Source: Pegea sp. RAD2-039 (taxonomy: Eukaryota > Chordata > Thaliacea > Salpida > Salpidae). From it: DNA of 64,000 nt. The DNA lies in the NCBI GenBank assembly GCA_034620365.1, contig JAQGEQ010000297.1, positions 418,171-482,170 of the forward strand, given 5' to 3'. Position 1 is the stretch's first letter; the number at the start of each line of letters is the position of its first letter. This document shows positions 1 to 13,947 of this stretch, one piece after another. Both the position numbers and the translations under genes were made by a program. Under the pieces are notes generated by a model. That model was not told the origin of the DNA. It searched no databases and saw only the letters and a list, made by a program, of their open reading frames with translations.

Positions 1-189
1 ATACGCCATGTTGCTGGCTTCAGAACAGTGCCAGTTGAAGTTGGTTCCAAATACACTGATGATAACTGGGGTCAAAAATTAATGACCATCAACGATTTTA
101 TAGATGAGTTTGTTGTTTGTGATTCCAGTATTAAAACTCCATCAAGTAATAAACGAGGTTATCTTGCACAGCATCAGCTTTTTGATCAG
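1..189 (+). CDS. KDM8: KDM8/JMJD5-like JmjC hydroxylase, internal exon (partial)
   Basis: Reading frame 1 is open from base 1 to a splice donor: the exon ends ...CTT TTT GAT CAG and is followed by gtttgt at 190. The peptide contains [18 protein letters not shown], then [11 protein letters not shown], and ends [11 protein letters not shown]. This is the characteristic stretch just before the JmjC double-stranded beta-helix in KDM8 (JMJD5), a nuclear 2-oxoglutarate/Fe(II) protein hydroxylase. The 5' part of the gene lies outside the window. The iron-binding residues should be in later exons, and I found no intact version downstream; only a possible degenerate C-terminus at 526-654 is seen. The exon is clean, but whether the gene is functional cannot be told from this window. 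Confidence 0.8.
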
Positions 190-800
190 GTTTGTTGTAA
201 TCAAAGTGATCTTTCTTCAGTTGGGACCTATTTTAAATGTGATTATTTATTTATTTAGTGATTCCAGATTTGTTTATGACGTCATCCAAGGGCGTGTCAC
301 CTCCATCGATTTCGAGTTGTGAATGGGAGTAGAAAAGACGAGATCGCCCCAAGATTCTGGCGGCGTGTAGCGTAATTGGGATGTATCATTAATCTTCTAT
401 TTATCGTAATTGGGGCTTGACTGTTTCGGGGATATCAAAAACGGATGTGTGTGGTACGTTGAAGACTAATTGGTGGTTGGTACAAAGAATTAGCCAATGT
501 TTGTGGTCCACAAGTTGTTGGATAATATCCTGATGACGTCATCTTTGGTTTGATGGGCACGGGTGAGCTGTACTTGTTACCAGGCAACGGTGAGGATGAA
601 GATGTGATGAGGTCACTAGATTTGGTTGTGACGTCACTACGTGGTTTTGTGTGAGGAAATTGTAAGTAGATGAAATGGATTCCAACGACTTATAGGTCCT
701 GGTGGGCTGCATGTGAATTGTGGTGGTAGAGTGGGACAGTCAACCGAGGGGAGGCTATGTTCGGGTTAGTTGGGTCTTGGAAGCGATACAAAGAATTAGA
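190..800 (+). other. higher-GC segment downstream of the KDM8 exon, rich in TGACGTCA
   Basis: Base composition here is clearly less A/T-rich than the following 9 kb. It holds TGACGTCA near 278, 533 and 630, and a G-rich stretch near 695-780 with no convincing frame. The motif GTACAAAGAATTAG near 480 recurs as GATACAAAGAATTAG near 778. No intact exon other than the KDM8 pieces was found. Confidence 0.5.
526..654 (+). pseudogene. possible degenerate C-terminal exon of the KDM8-like gene
   Basis: A short open frame ends with TGA at 652-654. Its last part reads TGELYLLP, then a non-matching stretch, then DVMRSLDLVVTSL. The KDM8 family ends with a pattern like P-G-E-(I/L)-L-(F/Y)-I-P, a Trp-His pair, then V-R-x-L-D-L-S-F-S-V. 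Spacing and the R-S-L-D-L core agree, but the Trp-His region holding the last iron ligand is replaced by acidic residues. If this is the KDM8 end, the enzyme is inactive. The match is short and could be coincidence; position (downstream, same strand) supports it. Confidence 0.28.
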
Positions 801-1174
801 TTTGTAAATCAGACTCATTATAAAAGATTTTAATTCTTCTATTTTTATCGTTTGATTAAAATACAATTTGGTGAATTTTGGTTTTATTTGTTAAATTACA
901 AATTACTTGAAATGATATTCTTTTACTTTCGTCAGATATTTGACATTATTTATTTAGTTTTAGTTCTCCATCAGTTCCATTAATAGAAGTTTGAATTTAT
1001 CTTAAATTTTAAACAAATCGACTTTTTGGTAAACCAACTAACTGATAGGTACAAAAATGACTGATAAAAACAGATGAATTAATTATTAATTGTAAAACAT
1101 TAAATTTGGCAAACAGTAAATAAATGAGTCAAGTTTGATGTTTAAATTATTGTAATATTTTTAGCCATTATTTA

Positions 1175-1232
1175 GATATTATTAGCGGGAGATGCTCTCT
1201 TCAGGCAACCTTTGTCTTTATTAAAATAAAAC
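1175..1232 (+). mobile_element. LINE family 1, isolated 3' terminus
   Basis: The stretch reading TTAGCGGGAGATGCTCTCTT followed by CAGGCAACCTTTG and a TTATTAAAATAAA end is the 3' terminus of the LINE seen in longer form at 54445-55720. There the same tail carries GGTGCTCTTTTCAGGTACC and a run of AAAT units. Only the end is recognisable here; upstream LINE sequence is too diverged. Confidence 0.55.
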
Positions 1233-1234
1233 CT

Positions 1235-4200
1235 AATTTTTTTTCTTCAAATTTTGTTTCGGACGAAATTTAAGTAACTTTTGTTTTGAATGCATTTACT
1301 GCTTTAAAATTTAGGAAAACTTAAATGTGATTCGGAAAAGATTATTTTTAAAACTAAAATAACTTTTTTTGCTTTGCTCTTAAATGAAAATCATTTGTAT
1401 TAAGACTACAGGCAAACATTAAGAAATTTTCTTAAACGTTTTAATGTTTGCATATTTTTTATTTGTAATGATAAATGGTTTGTTTTAAATTTTAAGACTT
1501 AAAATTTCCTCTTGCCAATTTAAGAATAAATGAATTTTTGTTAACTAAAATATCGATTGTGTGAAATCATATAAAACATTGTCACTGCAGAACCTACTAT
1601 GCACTTTTATAACATTTAATCACAATTATATTCATTATTATTTAAAATCATCTGATTTGCAATGAATTTTATTGTGTTCTGAACTCACTCACAGAAAATA
1701 TTACATTTAATTTAGTTGAAATTGGCCCAAAGACTTTTATCATTTTTGTCTGACTTAACTGATCAGAACAATTGTAATGTTAATATAACATAACCGTAGT
1801 TTTATTCATTCTTATAAACAATTTTTTCTATACATAAATTGGTGTTTCAATTAGTTGTTACAAACTTTAAAAAACTTATATTATTTTTAAAGTTACTTTA
1901 TACAAATTCTTACTTGGTGAAAGTTTTTAATTCCCATATAGTATCAAATTTTATTCCTTTAAATATTTTATATCAGCTTAATGTTACTTAAGAGTAATTT
2001 GATATATTTTTCATGACATCCTGCTAAACTAAAATACGAGAGATTACCCAAGCGACAACTTTTAAAGTAGCTTGTCCTAAAGATTAGTCTGTTTGCTTAG
2101 CGAAAAAATTTCAAAAAGTCAACTGCTTTTGATGTACATATGATTTTGAATATTTACTTAAAATTCTAAAACTTAAAATCGGTCTAGCTTTTTTTGTCAC
2201 AGTTTCAAGTTAATTTGGAATGTTTAAAAAGTGAAATTAACAAATGATAAAAGTTGAATTATTTTTATATCTATGACCAACGTTTGAAAGTTTGCTAGAC
2301 ATATTTGTGATTTTTAATTGCTGTAATGATGACCTTGTTGAAAAAAAACATACAATATTTATTGAATTTAAAAGCAATATACGAAATAATTTATAAAAAC
2401 TTGACTTTATAATAATAAGCAATGATAGCTCGAATAAATAGCTTTTAATTATTGATTTAGAACGATTATTTTACATAAAATAAAGTTTTCATTAAAAAAA
2501 ATGTTGAGATTTTTATGTTTTTATAAAGTAATCTAAATGTTAAGTTTATAATCAAAAACTTTGATTAAAAATCAATTTTTGAGATGAATTAAGCACGAAC
2601 TACATAAACCTCAACTAAAAGAACATGAAAAACAACCTGATATCAAAACAAGTGGTTTGATAACTTAATTAACGTTAAAAGATTAAACAAAATGAATTGA
2701 TTTGAAGCTAGAAATACCAAACAATATTGAAGTTTTTCTATTTTTTATCATTTGTTTTTTTATGACTAAATCTAACTTTTTAATTTCACCAAGTTTTCTT
2801 TTAAAAAATTTAAGTCTTAAAACTATAATAAAGAAAAGAAAACATTTCAGATTTTGTGGTTTGAATTAAATTTACTTCAATAACTTTAATAAAATTCAAA
2901 AGAATACTGTGAAATCCTATCAAACATAAAAATAAAGAACATTCCTTTATTTTCATGTACAAAGTAATTATTTGTGAAATTTTTAACAAACATTTTTTTC
3001 TAAAATAATTTAAATTTCAATATCAAGAAAGGAAGTAAAGTTAAAACTCAATTTTATTTACATTAAATTGAAAATTGTAAATCATTTTATTTCATTAAAT
3101 CGAAAATATCTATTCTAAGGCTTGCTATAAAAAGAATTAACTGAAATCATTAAAAAAAAATGCTATTAAAAGTACATGCGTAAATAACCTTCAGTTGATA
3201 AAAAATCACTTTAAAACCATTTATGATTAATTTGGATTTTTTTATATTAGTTTTTCTATATCCTTTTCAGAGAAATAAATTAATTCATCTTTAATTTTTT
3301 TTACTTTCTTAATAACATCATTTCTATAATTTGATTTGATGACTATTTTTTTCTGATTTATAAAAAGTTAAGAAAAGTTATCTAAAAAAATCTATTGAAA
3401 AATTAATCAGAGGTATTAGACAAGAATATCGCATTCAAAGTGATTTTTTAAATTAGTCAAAACGTTTTCATTTAATTTTTTTAAGTAAAAAATATTTACT
3501 TCATATAATCTAAGTACTTGGGTTATTTAAAAATACTTTGACTTAAAAAGTAACTGCTATATATGATTTTTTCTAAACGTCACTAATATTTTAAATGATT
3601 GTATTTAGATTTTTACTGAAACTTAGATCAAGTAAAAAACGAAATTAGTTATACCGTATATTTGAAAAATTATTATAGAAAATTGTATAGAAAAGTTAAC
3701 AAATAATTATAAAAGTATTAGGTACTTGCAAAAATTTCCACTTCCATTAATTTGAGATATAATTTGCATTATCTAATGTAGGCTTGAGACGATTTTTGAT
3801 ATTTGAAACTAACTATTTTGTTGTAATCAAAACCAAAGTGTTTAACGGTCTGACAGTTTCACGAAAAAAACTATTTATAAACAGTAAATAACCGATTTTA
3901 TAAGCAAAGTAAAATTTCGTGACAAATTAAAATGATTTGCTTAATTTGCAATTTATTTACGTAGATTTATTTTAGTCAACATCATTTAAAACGTTTTACT
4001 AATCACATTGACAATTAAAAACGACATTTGATTCGTGTTAGGGTTTTTTATTCTTAATTTAACCAAACACCAGTTGAATTAGTTTAATTTTTATTAGATT
4101 GTCGCTAAATATACTTAAAAACGTATAAAGTCCTTTGTAAAAGTAATTATTCTATAGCAAGGACATTTTATAGCAAAGTTCAACTAAACAAATGAGATAA

Positions 4201-7200
4201 ATAGCGTTTTAACAAACTGATAATTAACTTTTTTAAACATCAAATTTTGCTTCTTTCCAACTAAAAAAAGATTAAGATCTATTTCATTATAAAGGCCGTT
4301 ATGCTACAGCGATTTAAAAGTTGTTTTATTTCATTAGACTGTTAAGCATCATTAGATAAATAATACATTTGAATACATTCCTGTTAAAGTATTGTTTCAA
4401 TTTGATTTCAAAAAATTTATAAAAGATCATGTCTACAAATTAACATATCAATTTTTTTTTTATCGTTCAAATTTTATAATTGCTTTTAAACCTTGGTAAG
4501 CTGGTTTTTAATAATGACATACGTACCATAATTAAATCATTATAGAAAAATTGAGTCATATAATTAAGATTAATCTTTTGTATTATATACAAAGATAAAG
4601 GCTTCTTAAATATTCCTTGTACTGTTTTAGTCGATGTACTTGAATTATTATAATTCTACTTTTTAATAGCAGTTTTACTAAGTCAAAATAAAAATAAATC
4701 TTTATTGTTACTTTTTTTAGTACATTATTGATTTATTTGTACTTGTATACAATAGAAAAATAAATAATTAAAGTCTGCTAGCTTAAAAGGCTATTTTGTT
4801 CATTTAATGGTTGTTTTTTTAGTATTTATTTTTAGTAGTTCCTGGTACTAGACTCGCTTACAACATTATTTGTAGTTATTTTTGTGTTTAGATTAAGTCA
4901 CTGAAATAAAAAGAAAGAGAGACTTTTAGCAAAATATGTTTTAAGGAATACATTTTTGTGTTTGCACTATGAAAACGTATGTTTTAGAATATTTGACAAA
5001 ATAACTCTGCAAAAAAGTATTCATATATTACTATATTAGTCTTATCAATTGTAAACTATTCTTACTTTGCATAAACTTTATTTTTTAGATAAAATCTCTA
5101 ATAAATTGAGTTTAGTTAAATTTTTATTGCTGTTATCAAAGCATCAAGAAATTATCATAAATAAACACACATCTTAAATATCAACAGTATTAAGATCTAA
5201 AACTATTTACATTTATTATTAAAACTTATACAACACATCTTATTTAAACGTTAATTATGCTTTACTTTAAAATAAAATTCAATTTATTTTTATCAGTCAA
5301 AATAAAACCAAATTTAGATTAAGGTTAATTATTTAGGTTAAAAGCTTTTGTTACAACTTGTATGCAGCAACAACAACAAATTTGAACATGTTATAAGCAG
5401 AGCTTAGAATATAAAGCATTTTCATTCAAACATAGAAAACATGTTCGACAACCTATAAATTAGTGTTCTTGTAATTACTCTATGTCTACAAGACTTAAAG
5501 AAACCATGGCCTAATTATCAAAATTATTTTTTTTTATTTATTACCGTTTTAAAGAAAAACAAGCAAAAATTTAAGGTTTTCCAAAAGATATTCAAGTTTA
5601 TCAAACTACCCAAATTAATTAATTATAATTAACATTATAAAGTTTGATATGCATTAACCTTTTTTTTTTGAAGCTGTATAAACCATCTTCAGTAATTGTT
5701 ACTAAGCTATTTAGTTTAAATCATTACTTTATTAAAAATATTGTAACATATTGAGATAGTTATTAATTATTAAGTAAGGTATTGTGATGTTTTTACTAAT
5801 ATTGATGCTCAAGTTCAAAATTGAATAATCTAAAATTTTAATCTATTTTATATAATTTTTGTATCGAATTACATATTCATAATTTTAGTTCTACTAAAAT
5901 TAAAAAAAAGCTTAATGTAAAATCTTTCAATTTTATTCGAAATAATAAAATATATATCTAATGTTATCCAAAATTAAATTTATGTTTATCCTATAAACTT
6001 ATTTTTACTTTTATCTAATCTTTCTACAAATAATATTTTTAGAGTATCTATCAGATTATTACTATTTATTCTAAAAAATTAACATTAAAGTGTTATCAAA
6101 TGCTGATAATCAAGTCTTCAAATATATATTTTAAAATATAATGATTTTTAATTTAGAAAGTAAATTTATGCACAAGAAAAGACAGAATCGACAAAACAAG
6201 ATTTCTTTAAGAAGTCTTTGCTACTATATGACAATACTTTTATGAAAATCTTATTTATAGCTTTTGCAGTGACATTACAATAAACTTTATAAAAAGTTTA
6301 CAAAAATAAGCCTACTTAATATAAAAATTATATTTTTAAATTATCAATAGAAATCTAAAAATTTTTAATTTATAAATTGCAAAACACACTCAAAACTTGT
6401 GGTTAATTTTAAAGTTTATTACTTAGTCGTTTTCGCTCAATTTTAATACTCAAAGATTACAAAAGTCTTAAAAGTTTCACGATATTTTCAAAATATAACC
6501 AATTGGATAAAATATAAGATTATAAACTACTACATAATTGTCACTAAAATGGTGTTTAGCTAAAATCAATTCACATATGGCAAAATTTCTTGTCACTTAA
6601 CTCTTAAGTCGTTTATTATTGAAGTTTTATTGTTAGATATAACCTTTGAAAACTGGTTTTCAAGTGTTTGAACATTCCACTTGATTTTAGTATGAAATGC
6701 CAGTCGAAAGTACATTACCCTATAAATAGCAGCTAATGGCTTCTATCGAAAATGGATCTTTCATATTACTTACCTTAAATTTATTTTTGGGCTGTATTGA
6801 CTGAATTGTGGTTAAAATTAAATTTAAAAATGTAATCTTACCAAACATGCAGCAATTTATTCTTTGTAAGATTTTAAATCCTTCAAAAATTGATTTTTAA
6901 AGCTTTTAAAAGGTTTGCTTTAATGGAATATTTGCTGGAAACGATTAAATAAAATACAAAAAGTAAGTTAAAATTCTAATTTATTTTTTTCTTCATTAAC
7001 AAAAACAAAATTGTTTTTACGCCAAACTTATTTTCATGGGGTTCAATAGATATTTTCAAATTGATAACAACAGTAATTATATGTATAACTTTTATAATGT
7101 CATTCTAATGACAAATTCCTTGTAACTGAGTCGATGTAACTGAAAATTGACAGATTAAAGAAAACCTTTCTGGTACGAAAGAAAAAAGAATTAATAACGT

Positions 7201-10150
7201 AGCAGTAGTAAATCATCTTCTATCTTATTAAAAATTGACCAAAAAAGATAAATGAGGTTCACAGTTATTAAGTCATAGTTGAAGTAAAAGGACTTATAGG
7301 ATTTTTAATGGAAACTTTCATCTTATTTCAATGCTGGCAATTTTTTTCTTCCAAATCAGCCAATTTTTAAATTACTTAGTTTTTAACAGTTTTGTTGGTT
7401 TCCTGAAAAGAACGCCAACAATTTTACAGAGGAAAAAATTATTTCACAAACTCATTGTCACACGCCGATCATTTCATAAATTAAAAATAACTCTAAAAAT
7501 TTGACCATTGCTAGTTAAAGAACATTATACATTTTTCCACTAAACGTATGATCTAGTTTTATTTACGTTTTTTCAGATTTTATTTGTTTTATTTTAAAGT
7601 TAGAACTAATTTAAAAGTAAAGCTTTTTAACTAAAAATTATTTGAAAGGTTCAATTGTTAATATAATTAATGTTAATTCTTTTAAATTCTAACTTACATA
7701 AGGTTATTGATAATTATCTAATTAATTATTCCATTCTATGTTAAAGCAACTGACATTTATGCTTTGAGTAAAAACTGAATTACAAACTTTTTGTATTTTT
7801 ATTTGTAGAATATTCAAAAAGCATTTTTTATTGGGAAAAAACAAACATTTAAAAGTCACCTAGTTAAATTATTTCAGTAAAAAGAGTAGCAGATAGAAGG
7901 AAAATATTTTAGTTTTGTTTATTTTGTGTTTACATTAGATCAAAACTAAACTTTTTTATATGATGAACTTGTTTAAACAAATTATAAACATATATTTTAT
8001 TTCAAAAAAACAGCAAAATACTTTATGTTTTCAATACAAATCAATTTAATATAAAAATACCCATCATAAATTGTTGGTTAGGCATAACCTAAAAGATTCT
8101 GTTTTATTTTCTAAATAAGTTTACAAATAAGAAACATTGATTTGAAACACTATTAAATGTTTTACAATATAAAATACAAAACTTTGAAGAATTTTATTGA
8201 AATTCATTTTACAGTAAATAATGAATCATCACAAAAGAATATTTAAAACAGAAGTTCTTGAAATACCAAGATTTTTAATAGTAGTCAACGGCAACTTAAA
8301 TAAAATAAATAATCTACAAAGAGAGTTTTGTAAATTAGCTGTACATTACAAATTATTTATAACTGAAGTCAAACTTATATGCAAAAAATTACTTCTAAGT
8401 TTAAAAGTCTGTAACTTTAATTTATTGTTGCAGATAAAGCCATTGTTTAAATTTGAAGCAACTCAAAAAGTGCAATCATCCATAAAGTATGAATTGAGCT
8501 AAGTAAATCTGAATGACAGTTAAGAAATTAATTGCAAACAACAAATTAATAATTTATTTATAAGAAATTTTCAGAAATAAAAGCATGTTTGTCACTAAAA
8601 AAATCTACTATTTAATTTAAGAAAGTTTTTTTGCAAACTTGTGCTAGTATTATACTAAAAATTAAAATCACTTTTGATAGAAAGGCATTTTAAAACTTTC
8701 CCAAAAACGTTTCCTCATTATTGTTCAATTGAGACCAAAATATTATTTTAAAAAAACCTTTTGGAGAAAGGTTTATAAGATCAATAATTTTGTTGTCCAA
8801 TGATAAGTACTATGAAAAAAATATTGTTTTAGTTTAAAGTCCTGAAAAGAAAATAGAAGCAAAAATTTTTTTTTAAGAATAATCCTAAACAAATTTGTTT
8901 ATTTACAATTTAATGTTAACTAAAACAAACATTTATCAATAATTTCTAGTAAAAATTTTTTAAAGTAAAATTATCTTAAAACCAGCTTTAACTTAAGAGT
9001 AATCTTTACTCTTGTAAAAGTTGTTGAACAATTGAGTAAGAAGCAAGTGTAATCAAATGTATCAAACTTTTTTTTAAAGATTTATTATATTTGAATAACT
9101 AAAAATAAACGTAAAAAATTGTATTTAATATGATAACAAAGTAGATAACAATTGAAGAAATAAATATACATGTTTAGTAGATGTTTCAATAGTCTCTGAA
9201 TTTAAAGTTTTTGAGTCTTACAATTTTATTCTCACGTTGAAAGCTAATAAGGCCAGCTTTTTTTCATAACAAGTTGACAAAAAGTAATAAAAACCAACGT
9301 TCTATTTTTAAAAATTCATTTTTTTGGAAGCTGACTTGTATTATTAATATGAATGAGCGAAGAAAAAATAGATTTAGAAAAGTCCACACTTATTTTCGTT
9401 ATATATCTAACAAAATTTTTCAATTTTTTAAGATATACCTAAAATATTACTCTGGAAATAACTGAACTAAAACGTTTAATGGTATTTTGAGTTTTCAGAA
9501 ATAGTTCAAATGTCAACAAGCCCAGTATTGCAACAAATAAAATTACTCCTAATCGATTATAATGTGATAAATTGGACTAGAAATGAAAATTAAATTTTGT
9601 TTAAGCTTAAACTGATTTCATAGAATTTGCTCGACCTTCATTGTTAATTTAATGAATTCTGTGACTAATGTTAATTAGAAAAATAATCACAATTTAAAAA
9701 CAAATGTTTCATGTTTAGTAATTTACTATGTAAAATAAATTACAATATCTACAAAAAATCTCAATTGAAAAACAATTTCTACAACTTCTGAAGATTACAT
9801 TTTAATAAGAAATTTCAGAGTGAAAAAAGTAAACAATTTTCTAGGATTTGAAAACTAGCTTCATAAGTAGCATCGAAGCGGGGATAGAATGTACAGAAAA
9901 ATTCAGAAATAAAAACCAAAAACTTTAAATTTAGGTTTTCATCTCAAAAGAATACCGAACAAAGAATGGAGTTATAACTCCGAATATATGTGGAATGTAT
10001 ATCCGATTAGATCCGGGAATGAAAGAAAAGAAGAAGCCGAGAATCAGGAATGCAGGATGCAATGAAAGATTCACAACAGAAAGTAGTTACGTGAGGCTCT
10101 TGTTTTAGAATATAATAAAAATTGCCGAGAAGGTAGAAGAAATTCTAAAT
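1235..10150. other. long A/T-rich gene-free stretch
   Basis: I read both strands and saw no domain, splice-consistent exon, repeat pair or RNA gene. Occasional open frames, the longest 93 codons at 8221-8502, lack codon bias, splice sites or family motifs and are expected by chance in sequence this A/T-rich. A good TATA-like CTATAAATAGC at about 6721 precedes a 22-codon frame with a hydrophobic core; this is too little to call a gene. Confidence 0.6.
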
Positions 10151-10248
10151 GTCCCCAAAATCCCACTTTCATCATTAACTGATGTTGGTCAACATCATCA
10201 GGATTTGATCCTCAAAGAAGAGAGCTCCTTCATCATTTATGTAATGGC

Positions 10249-13200
10249 TTACGACGCTGCAGTTGTCATGGTCACATGGCAAGGAGATATCGGAGTTTCA
10301 AGACCATCTGGTTTGTCTTTCACTTCAGATGACTCGTTCTCTTCTTCTTCCAAGGTCTCCATTTTGGCCTTTTTGTAGGGGGCTTCGATATCATTTTCTT
10401 CATCACTGAAGAAAAACTCATCATCGTCATCGTCGTCATCATCATCATCTTCGTTGTAAACCGCGATTTGCTCGATCTCTCGATCTATAGAACAGTTAAA
10501 AATAAAAAATTTAGATCCAATTTATTTTCCTGATTTTTTTTAGTATATGAAAAAGAGGTTTTAACTTCAATGATAATTTCAACGTTTTACTGTTGTTTTA
10601 GGAAGCCGTTTGTTAAAACGAACATAAGTTCTACTCAACAATATTAACAAAACAGCAAGTCGTTTTTCCATATAGTTCTTATGTGGAAATTCCTTTTACA
10701 AATTTGTATGAACTTCATTTTGCAGCTAACTTTTAAATTGAGATGTAAATAGTAAAGATAAAAACCTATGAATGAAACACAAGATGCAAGTTTTTCTAAT
10801 GGGAGAAAGTATCTTAAATGACATAGTTGCAAACTTCTTCAAGTTATTTATGAAAATATCGAGATTCTAATAATTTGGATCAGCAAGTTATTATCTAAGT
10901 TTGCAACCATAGACAAGAGAGTAGTCGGAAGTAAGATTAGTGTTCAGCAAAGAACAAGGTACAAAATTCGACAGAATTAACAAGACCCGGTAATGCGCAA
11001 CAAGCGCACATACACCCACCTGTTATACTTGGTTTACGGATAAGAGCAGCGGATTTCCGCTGAAGTATCGTAGACCGTAATTTAGATTTTGTAGAATCTG
11101 ACACAGAGGATCCAGTTCGAAAAAGAGTGCGATGACGATGACGATGTACTCCTTCATCAGCTAATGGAAGTGAAGTAGCCCGACGAAGTTTAGTCTCATT
11201 TTGGTCTAGGGAGGAGAATGAGATGGTTTAAAAAATAATAAATAAATGTCTGATAAAAAATTTCATTTTCGAAAAATAAAGATCAAATTACCTGCAGCTT
11301 GAAGATGTGAAAAACCATGATTAGTTCCATGATTTCGGTTGGTGTTAAAAGGCTTAGTCTGAATTTTTGTATACGTTCGTCCATCTTTTTCTACCATTGT
11401 AACCTTTAAATAATTACCAAATTTAGAAATTCATTTCAAAAAGTGCTTGCAACAAACCTTTCCGCCACTTACACCCTCAGACAAAACAACTTCTGTAGTT
11501 TTTATGTCACCAACTACAGCTTGAACCTTAACACTATCAGTTGGGTTGTCATCCTTCGGCAATTCAGCAGCTTTTTCGGTTGGTACACTGTCCATGGTGA
11601 TCTGTGGTGGCTTTGATGCAACTAAAGGACGCTTTGTACCAGATGATTGAGTGTTAGATTGGGCTACATTGTCTGCAGTTACTTTGCTTGAACACATCTA
11701 GAAAAATAAGTTAGAAATTGAAATAGTATTTGCTAACAGCTTACTCTGTACTTTAACTTAAAAATATTATATTTTTAAAAATGATTTTTGGTAAACTAAT
11801 CGTTGTAAACGATGAGATGTTTTTCTATCGTTCTAAAAATATCTAAAAAATCAACTCCATCAATTTAACAGCACTTACATAAGCATTATTGAATTACTTC
11901 TTGTAAGACTATAAATAAATTCAAAATGTAAATTTTAAAGAAATTTTAAAAAAAGCATAATTAAGATTAGAAGTTGGTTTTCAAACTTTAATAAATGAAA
12001 AAGAATTTTCTATAAAATCTATGAATGAAAAAGAAAAAAATAGTTTTTAAATGATTATCATGAAGTTTAGATAGATTGACTTGCTTGAAAAATTCTTATA
12101 ATAAAAAAATATTTGTTTATATTTTGTCATTTTTATCTAAACAAATAAATAAAATATTAAAAAACAATTTTAGATATTCTAGAAAATCAAATAAACATTA
12201 CAAAAATAAACTTTAAAATTTTTGAAAACAAACATAAGATTGAAACATTTATTAAAACTAGATCTAATCAAGCAAATTCTATATCTATTTAAGTTAACTA
12301 ATCTGTTTTCTGTAAAACATCATTTTAATAAGATTAAATTGGGTTGTTTATAAATCTTTGCTCTGTTTTGGCACTCACTGGTATGTATTATTGATAGAAT
12401 TTGAAAAATTAATTCAAATGTTTTGAAAAATTACAGTAAAAGGTTATGAAGTATCTAAATGAAATGATTAAGATCCTACAGTTTAATGTTTTAAAAAATG
12501 CATAAGAAGTCAAAAGTTTTCATCCAAAATAAACTTTTCAAAAAATTATAAGTGTCTTATGTGAGTGTGAGTATTTGAACAATCTAAATGTCAGTAAGTA
12601 ATGAAAAACATCTAAAAATAGCTGAAACGACAAAAGTTCTTACATCTAACCATTATTGAAAGAGCATAATTGACATGATAATAAAAGAAAACTACATTTC
12701 TATTGTGACAATATAGTTGATCATTAACTTCCAACAGATGGTTGATAGAACAGAAAACAAATGAGTAAATTTTCTACCTGTCTATGTTTTTGTTGACAAA
12801 ATTTCAAAGCTTTTTCAACCAAACTTGCGACCTCATGATCTGCAACCCCCATGTTACCTTTAGCAACCGTAAGATTGTTTTCCTTAGTATCATCTTGGGT
12901 TGTTTCCTACAAAATTAATGTTGTTTAAAAATTGAACATAACTTGGCTTTTAGCTTTTAAAACAATTTTATCAAAATTTAAAGAAATTAATGTTATTTAA
13001 AAAAGAAAAAAAGCTGATTGTATCTGTTAAGTTATTTTTTCTAAATGCCAACGTAAAGGTTTATTGAAATAAATCAATATATATACAAAGAAAACAATTA
13101 AGTCAGCTGAATTGAAACGTTTGAAATATAGGAAGAAGAAGCTTAGTATAAAAATTATTTTTATTCAAGATTGAAAAGTTATTTAAATATTTATTCCAAA

Positions 13201-13457
13201 ATTCTTTTCGGAAAATTAATGAATGAAAATAAAAAATATTAAGTTTTAAAAACCTTAATGAAGCATGTGTACTTCTGGAATGCTTCTGCAAGTAGCCGTT
13301 GATGCGTACAATCGTCTCGGTCACGTGATGTATCAACTCTGACTGTTGTCTGAGGGTGCTTGTTGGTGTCCTGGTAGATCTTATAAGCCTCCATAAGAAT
13401 CAAAAGTGGAGCCTCTTTGCTCTCAAGTTGATCTTTATTATCGATAGTTTTTTCCAT
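10249..13457 (-). CDS. six-exon gene, 368-residue protein with acidic poly-Asp tail, function unknown
   Basis: Exons on the minus strand, 5' to 3': 13457-13254, 12906-12778, 11697-11458, 11403-11292, 11205-11020 and 10484-10249. Every junction has GT and AG, and phases agree (0, 0, 0, 1, 1), giving 1107 bases ending in TAA. The start is the ATG at 13457 (MEKTIDNKDQLESK...). Exon 1 has a helical stretch (LLILMEAYKIYQ, LLAEAFQKYTCF) and exon 2 another (ASLVEKALKFCQQ). The middle is Ser/Thr/Pro-rich and probably disordered, and exon 5 is basic (HRHRHR, STKSKLRS). The last exon has a run of ten Asp then EFFFSDEEND. The basic block followed by an acidic tail suggests a nuclear or nucleic-acid-associated protein, but I recognise no family. 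Consistent phases and length make the gene model strong. Confidence 0.85.
10403..10454 (-). repeat. coding trinucleotide repeat (GAT/GAC)n encoding poly-Asp
   Basis: In the last exon of the 10249-13457 gene the plus strand reads a run of cat/cgt triplets, which encode ten consecutive Asp on the minus strand before EFFFSDEE. GAT and GAC codons alternate irregularly, which indicates selection for the acidic tract or an old repeat interrupted by mutation. Confidence 0.85.
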
Positions 13458-13947
13458 ACTTAAACTGAGTAATGATAATATGTAAATCTAAAAACAAAAG
13501 GTCTTGTAAATGACGAATTCTAAACAAATTAGTTTAAATAATAGTTTTCATCTCTTTACAAACTATTTGATGAATAATTTCAAATAATTAGCAGTTATTA
13601 AGCCTAATACGCCTGACTGATGTTATTTAGCAAAATAAAGACCAAGTAAAACTCCAAATGACGCATAACTTGTTGATGTAAAGAGTGGTAAGTAAAATAA
13701 AAATAATGACATCAGACAATTGAAATCACTTTGAAAAAAATGATTCATGTTTTTAGGTATAAGTGATAATTTGATGTTTGTAAACTGAGAACAAATTTGT
13801 AATTTACAAGCTTGGTACATACAGACTGATTAAAGTTAAAACTAAAGAAGCTAAAATTGTTCAAAATCAAATCTTTTTTTTTTCAGTTTTTTAAAACTCA
13901 AAAGCAGACGAAGAGCATTTTAGTTCAAGTGTAAACAAAGCTAAGCG

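Noticed and set aside
8221..8502. 93-codon plus-strand open frame
   Set aside because: One or two frames of this length are expected by chance at this A/T content and window size; no splice sites, motif or composition supports it.
10644..10832. 62-codon minus-strand frame inside the acidic-tail gene
   Set aside because: It falls in the last intron, which is bounded by consistent GT-AG sites and phases.
13623..13820. 65-codon minus-strand frame upstream of the acidic-tail gene
   Set aside because: No acceptor or donor allows it to join exon 1 and the content is chance-like.
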